Below are positions 8,756 through 16,886 of a stretch of 64,000 nt of DNA, piece after piece (position 1 is the first letter of the stretch; each line of letters starts with the position of its first letter). This DNA is from an uncultured Clostridia bacterium. Lineage in GTDB: Bacteria; Bacillota; Clostridia; Christensenellales; Borkfalkiaceae. The DNA is taken from the NCBI GenBank assembly GCA_944341075.1, contig CALVLV010000001.1, positions 1 to 64,000 of the forward strand, given 5' to 3'. A program made the translations under genes and the position numbers. Under the pieces are notes generated by a model. It did not search any database. It was not told where the DNA came from and saw only the letters and a list, made by a program, of their open reading frames with translations.

Positions 8756-10867
8756 TCAGTCCTTGTTGCGCTTTGCGCGCTCGCCTATTACCTTCTCGGC
8801 AACGGACTTAGGCACTTCGGCATAGTGGTCGAACTGCATTGTGAACTGGCCGCGGCCCTGCGTGCGCGAACGGAGGTCGGTGGCATAGCCGAACATTTCC
8901 GAAAGGGGAACTTCGGCGTCTACGACCTTTGCGCCTGCGCGGTCGTCTGTAGAAACTATCGTGCCGCGGCGGGCGGTTACGTTGCCCATTATGTCGCCGA
9001 AGTAGTCGTCGGGGGTGATTATCTCGACCTTCATTATCGGTTCAAGAAGAACTGCCTTCGCCTTTTCCATACCGTTCTTGAACGCCATGGAGCCGGCGAT
9101 CTGGAAGGCCATTTCGGAGGAGTCCACCTCGTGGTAGCTTCCGTCGTATACCTGAACCTTAAAGTCAACCACTTCATAGCCAGCAAGGAAGCCGTTCTTG
9201 GCGGCGCCCTGAATACCCTTGTCGATTGCAGGGATGTATTCCTTGGGGATGGAACCGCCGACGGTGAGGTCTTCGAACACATAGCCCGAGCCGGGTTCGC
9301 CGGGGATGAGGTGGATTTTGCAGTGGCCGTACTGGCCCTTGCCGCCCGACTGCCTCTTGTAAAGGCCTTCGGCATCGACGGCCTGCTTGAAGGTTTCGCG
9401 GTAGGCAACCTGGGGAGCACCCACGTTTGCCTCTACCTTGAACTCGCGCAGAAGTCGGTCTACTATTATATCGAGGTGGAGTTCGCCCATGCCTGCGATT
9501 ATCGTCTGGCCGGTCTCCTGGTCGGTATAAGTCTTGAAGGTGGGGTCTTCCTCTGCAAGCTTGATGAGCGCCATGGTCATCTTTTCCTGGCCGGCCTTGG
9601 TCTTGGGCTCTATTGAGAGCTGAATAACGGGGTCGGAGAAAGTCATCTGCTCGAGAACGATGGGATGATTTTCGTCGCAGAGGGTATCGCCTGTAGTCGT
9701 GTCCTTGAGTCCGACTATGGCGCATATATCGCCCGAGTAAACCTTGGGTATTTCGGTACGGGTGTTGGCGTGCATCTGAACGAGACGGCCAACGCGCTCC
9801 CTCTTGCCCTTGGTAGAGTTATATACATAAGAGCCGCTTTCGAGCACGCCCGAATAAGCCCTGAAGTATGCCAGCCTGCCCACATAGGGGTCGGTAGCTA
9901 TCTTGAACGCAAGGCCTGAGAAGGGTTCGTCGTCCGAAGTCTTGCGCTCCTCCTCCTGCTCCGTCTTGGGGTTGATGCCCTTTACATGGTCAACGTCTAC
10001 GGGGGAGGGAAGGAAGTCTATAACGGCGTCCAAAAGCATCTGAACGCCCTTGTTCTTATAGGAAGAACCGCACAGCACGGGGGTGCACTTCATAGATATG
10101 GTAGCAGCGCGGAGGCCCTTGCGGATCTCGTCGGGGGTAAGTTCCATGGTTTCAAGGAACTTTTCCATGAGCTCGTCGTCGCCCTCGGCAGCCGCCTCCA
10201 TGACCTTCATGTGCATCTCTTCGGCTTCGGCGCGCATATCTTCGGGAATTTCGTCCCTGTGATACTGCTTGCCGTCGTCGGAATCATAGATCTCGGCATT
10301 CATTTCGATGAGGTCTACTATTCCGCGGAAGGTGGCCTCCTTGCCGATGGGAAGTTCGATGGGAACGGGGTTGGCGTTCAGCCTCTCCCTCATCATCCTT
10401 ACGGCGCGCTCATAATTTGCGCCGTTGATGTCCATCTTGTTGACGTAGGCAATGCGGGGAACCTTGTACTTATCTGCCTGGCGCCAAACGGTCTCGGACT
10501 GGGGTTCAACGCCGCCCTTTGCACAGAAAGTTGCAATGGCGCCGTCGAGTACGCGGAGCGAACGCTCTACCTCTACGGTGAAGTCAACGTGGCCCGGGGT
10601 GTCTATTATGTTTATGCGGCACTCGTCTGCCTTGGTCTTGCCGGTGCGGATCCAATGGCAGGTGGTTGCGGCGGATGTAATCGTTATGCCGCGCTCCTGT
10701 TCCTGAACCATCCAGTCCATGGTGGCAGTACCGTCGTGCGTTTCACCTATCTTATGATTGATGCCGGTGTAGTAAAGTATACGCTCGGTGGTGGTTGTCT
10801 TGCCCGCGTCTATATGGGCCATTATGCCGATATTGCGGGTATGAAGTAAATCGTATTCTCTTGCCAT
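8756..10867 (-). CDS. fusA: elongation factor G
   Basis: A 703-residue translocation GTPase. The P-loop is [14 protein letters not shown], switch [17 protein letters not shown], and the NKMD guanine motif is in [13 protein letters not shown]. Domain II carries the [13 protein letters not shown] block and domain IV the [10 protein letters not shown] block. Length is typical. It starts 18 bases behind rpsG in the str operon and is followed by an intrinsic terminator before tuf. Confidence 0.98.
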   Translation of the reverse strand: MAREYDLLHTRNIGIMAHIDAGKTTTTERILYYTGINHKIGETHDGTATMDWMVQEQERGITITSAATTCHWIRTGKTKADECRINIIDTPGHVDFTVEVERSLRVLDGAIATFCAKGGVEPQSETVWRQADKYKVPRIAYVNKMDINGANYERAVRMMRERLNANPVPIELPIGKEATFRGIVDLIEMNAEIYDSDDGKQYHRDEIPEDMRAEAEEMHMKVMEAAAEGDDELMEKFLETMELTPDEIRKGLRAATISMKCTPVLCGSSYKNKGVQMLLDAVIDFLPSPVDVDHVKGINPKTEQEEERKTSDDEPFSGLAFKIATDPYVGRLAYFRAYSGVLESGSYVYNSTKGKRERVGRLVQMHANTRTEIPKVYSGDICAIVGLKDTTTGDTLCDENHPIVLEQMTFSDPVIQLSIEPKTKAGQEKMTMALIKLAEEDPTFKTYTDQETGQTIIAGMGELHLDIIVDRLLREFKVEANVGAPQVAYRETFKQAVDAEGLYKRQSGGKGQYGHCKIHLIPGEPGSGYVFEDLTVGGSIPKEYIPAIDKGIQGAAKNGFLAGYEVVDFKVQVYDGSYHEVDSSEMAFQIAGSMAFKNGMEKAKAVLLEPIMKVEIITPDDYFGDIMGNVTARRGTIVSTDDRAGAKVVDAEVPLSEMFGYATDLRSRTQGRGQFTMQFDHYAEVPKSVAEKVIGERAKRNKD

Positions 10868-10885
10868 ATATAACTCCCGACTTTA

Positions 10886-11356
10886 TCAGAATCTGAAGTG
10901 AGCGAACGCCTTGTTGGCCTCGGCCATCCTGTGCGTATCTTCCTTCTTCTTCACGGTACCGCCGGTGTTGTTGAAAGCGTCCATAAGTTCAGCGGCGAGC
11001 TTTGCGCTCATGCCCCTTTCGGAGCGCTTTCTGGTATTGATGACCAGCCAGCGGATTGCAAGCGTCTGCCTTCTTTCGGGCCTTATTTCCATAGGCACCT
11101 GATAGTTGGCGCCGCCTACGCGCCTTGCTTTAACTTCCAATACGGGCATGATGTTGTTCATTGCCTGATTGAATATATCCATTGCGTCCTGGCCAAGCTT
11201 TTCAGACATGATCTTGAACGCATCGTACACAATATTCTGTGCCGTACCCTTGTTGCCGTCGTACATTATCTGGTTGATGAGCTTTGTTACAACCTTTGAA
11301 TTATACACGGGATCGGGCAGCACGTCCCTCTTGGGAACGTTACCTCTTCTGGGCAT
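10886..11356 (-). CDS. rpsG: 30S ribosomal protein S7
   Basis: A 156-residue 16S rRNA-binding protein ([20 protein letters not shown]...). The start at 11356 is supported by AAAGGAG eight bases upstream; the longer frame upstream runs into a repeat. The conserved [19 protein letters not shown] and [17 protein letters not shown] blocks are intact. Second gene of the str operon. An unusual 370-base repeat-bearing spacer separates it from rpsL. Confidence 0.97.
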   Translation of the reverse strand: MPRRGNVPKRDVLPDPVYNSKVVTKLINQIMYDGNKGTAQNIVYDAFKIMSEKLGQDAMDIFNQAMNNIMPVLEVKARRVGGANYQVPMEIRPERRQTLAIRWLVINTRKRSERGMSAKLAAELMDAFNNTGGTVKKKEDTHRMAEANKAFAHFRF

Positions 11357-11399
11357 AACATTTCTCCTTTTATTATTTTTTGTAAGGGTTGTCCCTTGG

Positions 11400-11720
11400 T
11401 GGGAACGCCGCAAACGGGTTCCCTAAATAAGCTGTCGCTTGCTGCAAATGATACTTCACGAAAAATCAAGCAGTGCTATTCAAAGCAAATTACACCGAAA
11501 AACCGTAAGGCGGAATCTACTTTCGCCGTTAAACGGTTTTACGACCGCTTACCTCACGGAAAAAGATTTTGCCAAAGGCAAAAGATTTTTCGTGAACACA
11601 TTTTACTCAGTAGCGATCCTTCTCCGCAATTATGCTTTTTGCATTTTGCGAATACTGCCTACTCTATCGGTTAAGGGGAAGATATATTCCGAAACAAGTA
11701 GGGTGTAAATTTAAGTTATT
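11400..11720 (-). repeat. intergenic repeat mosaic inside the str operon
   Basis: This fills the space between rpsL and rpsG. The recognisable part (about 11505-11605) matches the family seen at 36133-36245 and 44130-44226: TTTCGCCGTTAAACGGTTTTACGACC, then TTACCTCACGG, then the hairpin AAAAGATTTTGCC/GGCAAAAGATTTTT, then CGTGAACA. Here the hairpin is not directly at a stop codon; about 110 bases of unassigned sequence lie between it and the rpsL stop. No gene or clear terminator is seen. Confidence 0.6.
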
Positions 11721-11726
11721 GTGTGA

Positions 11727-12101
11727 TTAAGCCTTGGGCTTTTTAGCGCCGTAGCGTGAACGCGCCTGCTTGCGCTTTGCTACGCCTGCCGTATCGAGCG
11801 CGCCGCGGATGATGTGATAACGAACGCCGGGCAGATCCCTAACCCTGCCGCCGCGGATGAGCACCGAAGAGTGTTCCTGAAGGTTATGGCCTTCGCCGGG
11901 AATGTAAACGGTACCTTCCTGCTTGTTGGTAAGGCGCACACGGGCAATCTTTCTTATAGCGGAGTTAGGCTTTTTAGGAGTCGTGGTGGTAACCGAAAGG
12001 CACACGCCGCGCTTCTGGGGGCAGTTGTCAAGTATGGGTGACTTTGACTTGTAAACCTGCTTTTCCCTGCCGTGCTTGATAAGCTGATTGATGGTGGGCA
12101 T
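11727..12101 (-). CDS. rpsL: 30S ribosomal protein S12
   Basis: A 124-residue decoding-centre protein and the first gene of the str operon. Conserved blocks are [31 protein letters not shown] and [13 protein letters not shown]. Lys43 (TPKKPNS) is the usual residue. Position 88 (GGRVRDLPG) is arginine, encoded AGG, where most bacteria have lysine; the K88R change (K87R in E. coli numbering) is known to give streptomycin resistance in other bacteria. GGAGG precedes the ATG. It is transcribed from the promoter at 12296-12324 through a leader of about 190 bases. Confidence 0.98.
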   Translation of the reverse strand: MPTINQLIKHGREKQVYKSKSPILDNCPQKRGVCLSVTTTTPKKPNSAIRKIARVRLTNKQEGTVYIPGEGHNLQEHSSVLIRGGRVRDLPGVRYHIIRGALDTAGVAKRKQARSRYGAKKPKA

Positions 12102-12248
12102 TGTAGTTCCTCCTTGTTGAACTCGGCCTTGCGGCCTGTGGAATATATCTCTTTCCCCTTGCGCCCCTTACGCAAACGGGTAAAAAAGGAAACAAATTTA
12201 ATTTCACGAAATTCGCTCTTCTTGAATTTACGCAAAACACTGTTTAAA

Positions 12249-12270
12249 GGTCGTTATAAGCATAACGACC
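12249..12270 (-). other. hairpin in the rpsL leader
   Basis: A perfect nine-bp stem with a four-base loop (GGTCGTTAT-AAGC-ATAACGACC) lies about 25 bases after the predicted transcription start of the str operon. It has no T run. It may stabilise the mRNA or bind a regulator such as S7 or S12; that is inference. Confidence 0.55.
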
Positions 12271-12295
12271 CAATTTGACTATAACAGCAAAAGTT

Positions 12296-12324
12296 ATTTT
12301 AACAGAGGAACCCCCGTTTGTCAA
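12296..12324 (-). promoter_or_regulatory. str operon promoter
   Basis: On the minus strand TTGACA (12319-12324) and TAAAAT (12296-12301) are 17 bp apart. This is a near-consensus sigma-A promoter with a predicted start near 12289. Confidence 0.85.
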
Positions 12325-12468
12325 CCGAATTGCGCAAATTTTATTTTAATTATGCCACTTTGCCCCCTTTTAAACACACTTTTGCCATATTTTGCTTTAC
12401 CCTGCTGAATTGTTTTACACCATATAATATATAAGCGGCTTTATTGCCGCCGCGCCTGAAAACGGCAT

Positions 12469-12497
12469 TTGACATTTTATGAGCGGTGTGATAAACT
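12469..12497 (+). promoter_or_regulatory. promoter of the aldolase-like gene
   Basis: TTGACA (12469-12474) and TAAACT (12492-12497) are 17 bp apart. The predicted start near 12504 lies downstream of the in-frame GTG at 12501, which supports the ATG at 12573 as the real start. Confidence 0.7.
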
Positions 12498-12572
12498 GTA
12501 GTGAATAAACTTAAGATTTATGCGCCGCGGAGAGAGCGACTGCAGATTTTACGGCGGCGCGCGGAGATTTTT

Positions 12573-13544
12573 ATGGAAAACGTAGGCAACCTTCAATCAT
12601 ACAGAAAGGGCGTAAAGATACTCGACGCCACGCTGCGCGACGGCGGGATCGTGAACAGCTTTTATTTTAAAGACGACTTTGTAAAGGCGCTGTATAAGGC
12701 CAACATTGCCGCAGGCGTAGACATTATGGAGTTCGGCTACAAGGTATCAAAAAAGATGTTCGATACCACCAAGTTCGGCAAGTGGAAGTTCTGCGAAGAA
12801 AAGGACATACGCGCCATAGTGGGCGAAAACAAGAGCGACATGCTTATAAGCGTTATGTCCGACGTGGGCAGGGTAGACCTTAAAGAGGAAGTGCTGCCCA
12901 AAAAAGAATCGGTGATAGACATGTACCGAATAGCCACCTACGTGCACCAGGTGCCCGCCGCCGTTGAAATGGTGGAATACTGCGCAAAGATGGGCTACCG
13001 CACCAGCTGCAACGTTATGGCCGTTTCAAAGGTGCAGGAGAGCAGCCTTAAGCAGGCGCTGGAGATAATAGCCCAGTCGCCCGCCGAAATAATGGTAATA
13101 GTGGACAGCTACGGCGCGCTCTACCCCGAGCAGATACGCCCCATATGCGACACCTACCTTGAAGTTGCCGCAAAATATAACAAGCAGGTGGGCATACACG
13201 CGCACAACAACCAGCAGCTGGCGTTTGCCAACACCATAGAGGCGTGCGCCAAGGGCGTGAACTACCTCGACGGAACGGTGTGCGGCATGGGCCGCGGCGC
13301 GGGCAACTGCTTTACCGAGGCACTTTTGGGCTTTTTGAAGAACCCCAAGTACAAGATGGAGCCGATTTTAAAGTTCATACGCGAATACATGAACCCCCTT
13401 GCAAAAGAGGTGAGGTGGGGCTACGACACGGCATACCTTTTAACGGGGCTTTATAACGTGCACCCCTACGCCGCCATAGACTTTATCAAGGCAAACAGGG
13501 ATGACTACGAACAGTTCATTCAGGAGATAATGGGAGTGGACTGA
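12573..13544 (+). CDS. HMGL-like DRE-TIM metallolyase (aldolase catalytic domain protein)
   Basis: A 323-residue TIM-barrel enzyme related to isopropylmalate/homocitrate synthases and 4-hydroxy-2-oxovalerate aldolase. The signature ILDATLRDGG gives the Arg-Asp pair that binds the divalent metal and the ketoacid; the HAHNNQQLAFANT block supplies the two metal histidines and an asparagine; GTVCGMGRGAGNCFTE is the usual glycine-rich end of the barrel. GCGGAGA precedes ATG 12573. There is no regulatory leucine-binding domain, so it is not a full LeuA. The substrate is unknown. The gene stands alone with its own promoter and is followed by a stop-anchored repeat. Confidence 0.8.
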   Translation: MENVGNLQSYRKGVKILDATLRDGGIVNSFYFKDDFVKALYKANIAAGVDIMEFGYKVSKKMFDTTKFGKWKFCEEKDIRAIVGENKSDMLISVMSDVGRVDLKEEVLPKKESVIDMYRIATYVHQVPAAVEMVEYCAKMGYRTSCNVMAVSKVQESSLKQALEIIAQSPAEIMVIVDSYGALYPEQIRPICDTYLEVAAKYNKQVGIHAHNNQQLAFANTIEACAKGVNYLDGTVCGMGRGAGNCFTEALLGFLKNPKYKMEPILKFIREYMNPLAKEVRWGYDTAYLLTGLYNVHPYAAIDFIKANRDDYEQFIQEIMGVD

Positions 13545-13550
13545 GAAAGA

Positions 13551-13805
13551 GTTCACAAATTTTTCGTGCGGGCCGCGCACGAAAAATTTCGTGATTTTGA
13601 GAAACCAAGGTCTCGTGCGGCGTGCGGTAAATTACCGCCGCACTCGGTCACCGCTCGCATCTTGCACTTTGTGCTTGCTCATTTCACAACACGCAAACAG
13701 CGCGTATGTGCTGTTTGCAGAAATGTGTTGTTCAACTCTTCGTGCGACCCTATAAGGGCCCTCGATTATATAGTCGCGCGAATTCACTTCCGGTGCGCGA
13801 GGGCT
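13551..13805 (+). repeat. type-A stop-anchored repeat, full copy 1
   Basis: It starts six bases after the aldolase stop with GTTCAC, then a hairpin with arms AAATTTTTCGTGCG (13557-13570) and CGCACGAAAAATTT (13576-13589) around GGCCG, then GTGA. The following body (GAGAAACCAAGGTCTCGTGC..., a GCAAACAGC/GCTGTTTGC inverted repeat near 13692-13720, and CGCGCGAATTCACTTCCGGTG at the end) is nearly identical to the complement of 16630-16882. Short reading frames inside it are repeat-derived and are not called as genes. Confidence 0.85.
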
Positions 13806-13925
13806 TTTGCCCGCTGCCCTGCCGCGCGCGTTAATGACAAAATCGCGTTTGTCCGTCAGGGCAAAGCCCGCTCGTCACCGGTAGCGTTTGCTCACCCGTT
13901 ATATTTTTGATACAACAATAATTTT

Positions 13926-13954
13926 GCCTCCCCGACATGGGGAGGCCTTTTTTG
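13926..13954 (+). terminator. intrinsic terminator after the aldolase-like gene and repeat
   Basis: GCCTCCCC-GACAT-GGGGAGGC followed by CTTTTTT on the plus strand. It lies about 380 bases after the aldolase stop, beyond the repeat. Confidence 0.9.
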
Positions 13955-13956
13955 TA

Positions 13957-13999
13957 AAAATACCAAAAGTCAGCGCGGCGCGCCGTTGAGGCGCGCCGC
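13957..13999 (-). terminator. probable terminator after recG
   Basis: A ten-bp perfect stem GCGGCGCGCC/GGCGCGCCGC with a five-base loop lies about 33 bases past the recG stop. On the minus strand it is followed by the interrupted T-rich stretch GCTGACTTTTGGTATTTTT. Confidence 0.6.
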
Positions 14000-14031
14000 A
14001 GACGAATATACCGAATATGCAATAAATGTAC

Positions 14032-16038
14032 TCAGTTGAGCACAACGTTTTCCAGCTTTTTGTACTTTTCCACCGCCGCGCTGCGCAGGGCGGAAATTTC
14101 GAACCCTCCGCCGAAGGCCTCGTCGGATATGGCCTTTGCAGTAAAAATTACGCTTGCGGGAAATTTTAAGTTGCGGATCTCCGAAAGTACCCTGCCGCTC
14201 TGGCGGGTACCCATAAAGTCGCCGCCTCCGCGCAGTTCAAGGTCGGCTTCGGCAATTTTGAAGCCGTCGGAATTGTGCTTTATTACCGACAGCCTTTCGC
14301 GCGCCTGTGGCGTATCGCTGCCCATGAGCAGGAAGCAATAGCTCTTCTGCGAACCGCGGCCCACGCGCCCGCGCAGCTGGTGCAGCTGCGAAAGGCCGAA
14401 CCGCTCGGCATTGTAAATGACCATTATGGTGGCGTTGGGCACGTCCACCCCCACCTCTATCACCGTTGTAGAGACCAGGCAGTCGTATTCCCCCGCCTTG
14501 AAGGCGGCCATGACGGTGTTCTTTTCCGCCTCCTTCATTCTGCCGTGCAGTAGCGCCAGCCGCACGCCGCGCATCTTCTGCGACAGCTCTTCGTACAGCT
14601 CGGTGACGGACATCACGGTGCCCTCGTCGTCGCCCTCTATCTTGGGGCACACGAAGTATGCCTGCCTGCCGCGTTGCGCCTCGTCGGCGATATAGCGCAG
14701 CATGTCGTTATACTTTGAATGGGAAATTATGGCAGTAGTTATCTCCTGCCGCGAGGCAGGCTTATCTTTTATGGTGGTTATGTCCAGGTCGCCGTAGAAT
14801 ATCAGCGACAGCGTGCGCGGTATGGGCGTGGCGGACATTATGAGCACGTCGCACCCCTCCCCTTTTTCTGCAAGCGAGGCGCGCTGTGCCACGCCGAAGC
14901 GCTGCTGCTCGTCGCACACCACGAACGAGAGGTTTTTGAAGGCGACGTCCTTCTGTATGACGGCGTGCGTGCCGCAGACTATGCTCACCTCCCCCTTTTT
15001 AAGCGCAGCCTTTACCTCGCGCTTTTCGGCGGCGGGCGTGGAACCGACAAGGAGCGCCGAGGCAAAATCGGGGAAATAGCGCTGTATGAGCGCGTAACTC
15101 TGGCGGGCGAGCACCTCCGTGGGGGCGAGCATGGCCGCCTGATAGCCCGACCGAACAGCCATGTATATGCCCGTGAGCGCCACGGCCGTTTTGCCGCTGC
15201 CCACGTCGCCCTGCAGCAGCCTGTTCATCTGCGAGGGGGAATGGAGATTGTCGTATATCTCGCGCACGGCGGCGCGCTGGCCTGCGGTAAACTGAAACGG
15301 AAAGCGGGACATGAAGTCGGCCACGTCGCGTTCGGTGACCGAATAGTTGTTGAGGCGCACCCTGTCGCCATACCCCTTTATTACGCGGAAGGCGGATATG
15401 AGCAGAAAATACTCCTCAAGCGCTATGCGCGAAGAGGCGCCCTTTATATCTTCCTGCGACTGTGGGGAGTGTATTTTATAATAACTTTCGCGCAAGGGGA
15501 CGAGCCCGTATTTGCGGCAGAGCTGTTCGGGTATGAGCGTGTGCGGCGGCACCTTTGCAAGCGCCTGCCTTACGCTGTCGCGCACCACGCGCTGGGTAAG
15601 CCCGCCCGCGAGCGGGTATATGGGCACTATGCCCTTTAAATTTTTGTTGTCGGAGGCGGGCTCGAACGAGGGATTTACCATGGAGGCGCCCATGCCGTAG
15701 CGGTTCTGCACCCTGCCGTAAAACAGATAGTTGCCCGGCTTGAGCTTTTGCAGAACGTAAGGCTGGTTGAACCATACCGCGGAGAAAATGCAGCCCTGCT
15801 GCTGACAGAGCGCCTTTACGTACGGGCGGCGGGCAAAGCGGTTGAATTCGGCATTTAGCACCTCGCACGAGATGAGCGCCTGGGCGTTGTGTTCGGCCTC
15901 GGAGATGAGCGTGACGTGCGTTAAGTCGGCATAGTCGCGCGGGTAGAGGCGCACGAGATCTTCGGCCGTGAACACGCCCAGCCTGTTGAAATCTTTTTCA
16001 CGTTTTTCCGAAATGTACTTGAGTTCGGTAAGTTTCAT
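14032..16038 (-). CDS. recG: ATP-dependent DNA helicase RecG
   Basis: A 668-residue branched-DNA helicase that remodels stalled forks and Holliday junctions. The N-terminal wedge/OB domain covers about residues 1-230. Helicase motifs follow: Walker A GDVGSGKTAVAL, motif II CDEQQRFGVAQR (the more familiar form is DEQH), motif III MSATPIPRTL, motif V STTVIEVGVDVPNAT and motif VI QLHQLRGRVGRGSQ. Length is normal. As in B. subtilis it belongs to the fakA-recG neighbourhood, but here an 850-base repeat-filled gap separates it from fakA. Confidence 0.97.
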   Translation of the reverse strand: MKLTELKYISEKREKDFNRLGVFTAEDLVRLYPRDYADLTHVTLISEAEHNAQALISCEVLNAEFNRFARRPYVKALCQQQGCIFSAVWFNQPYVLQKLKPGNYLFYGRVQNRYGMGASMVNPSFEPASDNKNLKGIVPIYPLAGGLTQRVVRDSVRQALAKVPPHTLIPEQLCRKYGLVPLRESYYKIHSPQSQEDIKGASSRIALEEYFLLISAFRVIKGYGDRVRLNNYSVTERDVADFMSRFPFQFTAGQRAAVREIYDNLHSPSQMNRLLQGDVGSGKTAVALTGIYMAVRSGYQAAMLAPTEVLARQSYALIQRYFPDFASALLVGSTPAAEKREVKAALKKGEVSIVCGTHAVIQKDVAFKNLSFVVCDEQQRFGVAQRASLAEKGEGCDVLIMSATPIPRTLSLIFYGDLDITTIKDKPASRQEITTAIISHSKYNDMLRYIADEAQRGRQAYFVCPKIEGDDEGTVMSVTELYEELSQKMRGVRLALLHGRMKEAEKNTVMAAFKAGEYDCLVSTTVIEVGVDVPNATIMVIYNAERFGLSQLHQLRGRVGRGSQKSYCFLLMGSDTPQARERLSVIKHNSDGFKIAEADLELRGGGDFMGTRQSGRVLSEIRNLKFPASVIFTAKAISDEAFGGGFEISALRSAAVEKYKKLENVVLN

Positions 16039-16184
16039 CGTGCGACCCCGTTTTTACTATGTGCGCCGCCCTTGCGCGGCGCCTGCGCCCGTGCCCATAA
16101 ACAAACGGGGAAAGACAGCGCTTTCCCCTGAGTAAATTTATACAAATTGATTTATATTTTTGCCGCATTAAGGACACCCCCGAA

Positions 16185-16310
16185 TGCGGAACAATCCCTC
16201 AGAGCAAACCTTCGGTTTGCCCAGCTCCCTTTACACAAGGGAGCCTGTATTGTGGTGACAATCCCTCAGGCAGGTTGTCGCTGACGCTCTAACCTGCCAG
16301 CTCCCTTATA
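16185..16310. repeat. tandem type-C intergenic repeats (CCCTCAG...AGCTCCCTT)
   Basis: Two adjacent copies of a short palindromic unit: CAATCCCTCAG, a variable stem (GCAAACC TTC GGTTTGC in the first copy, GGCAGGTT/AACCTGCC in the second), then CAGCTCCCTT. The first ends in the hairpin GCTCCCTTTACACAAGGGAGC. Similar units occur near 26745-26870, 27000-27055, 34240-34267, 43713-43770 and 50010-50065. The block lies in the 848-base gap between recG and fakA; no gene is seen in that gap. Confidence 0.7.
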
Positions 16311-16535
16311 ACTTTGCTACGCAAAGTGATAAAGGCGCTCCAAATGTGGAAAGATTTTTACAAATCCCACCGACACGCTCTCGCTACGCTCGTGCGTATC
16401 ACCTCCCTTTGGCAAAGGAGGCACGATTATGGAAAAATTTTTCTGAAATAAATTATGTCGCAAGGCGGGTTTCCCGCCGCAGAAATACCACAGCATTCCC
16501 TGTACAGATAACCCTTGGAGAAACGAGCATAACGC

Positions 16536-16575
16536 GAAGCGTGCGGAATGTTGCGAAGGAGCTTACTTAAAAATA
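16536..16575 (+). repeat. truncated type-B repeat
   Basis: Contains GCGTGCGGAATGTTGCGAAGG followed by AGCTTACTTA, the left half of the element found whole at 7163-7287 and 60652-60777. It stops abruptly at the junction with the type-A copy that begins about 16580. Confidence 0.65.
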
Positions 16576-16579
16576 ATAA

Positions 16580-16882
16580 ACGTACGCAAGCAGGGTTTCC
16601 CTGCGTTAGCGCGACTCAATTTGTCGCGTAAGCGAGCTCACCGGAAGTGAATTCGCGCGACTATATATTCGTGGGCCCTTAAGGGTCGCGCGAAGAGTTG
16701 AACAACACATTTCTGCAAACAGCACATACGCGCTGTTTGCGTGTTGTGAAATGAGCAAGCACAAAGTGCAAGGTGCGAGCGGTGACCGAGTGCGGCGGTA
16801 ATTTACCGCACGCCGCACGAGACCTTGGTTTCTCAAACTCACGGAAATTTTACGGCTCGGCCAGGCGTAAAATTTCGTGAAC
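16580..16882 (-). repeat. type-A stop-anchored repeat, full copy 2 (after fakA)
   Basis: On the minus strand it begins four bases after the fakA stop with GTTCAC, then a hairpin with arms GAAATTTTACG and CGTAAAATTTC around a GGCC-containing loop. The body is nearly identical to 13594-13805. It then continues with a CGCAGGGAAACCCTGC hairpin and ACGTTTATTATTTTTA. It is inverted relative to copy 1, so the pair flanks recG. Confidence 0.85.
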
Positions 16883-16886
16883 CCAC

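Noticed and set aside
9986-10849. Long plus-strand open frame (287 codons) in the fusA region
   Set aside because: Antisense shadow of fusA with no recognisable domain or ribosome binding site.
13566-13910. Open frame containing HFTTRKQRVCAVCR-like sequence, also in 43919-44157
   Set aside because: It lies wholly inside type-A repeat copies and recurs only with them. This is repeat sequence, not a gene, although such frames are often annotated as hypothetical proteins.
14032-16038. DEQQ instead of DEQH in RecG motif II as a sign of inactivation
   Set aside because: All other helicase motifs are intact and Gln is a plausible tolerated variant at this place, so no loss of function is claimed.
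16039-16886. Possible insertion sequence in the recG-fakA gap
   Set aside because: No transposase remnant or target duplication was found; the sequence is made of short non-coding repeat units.
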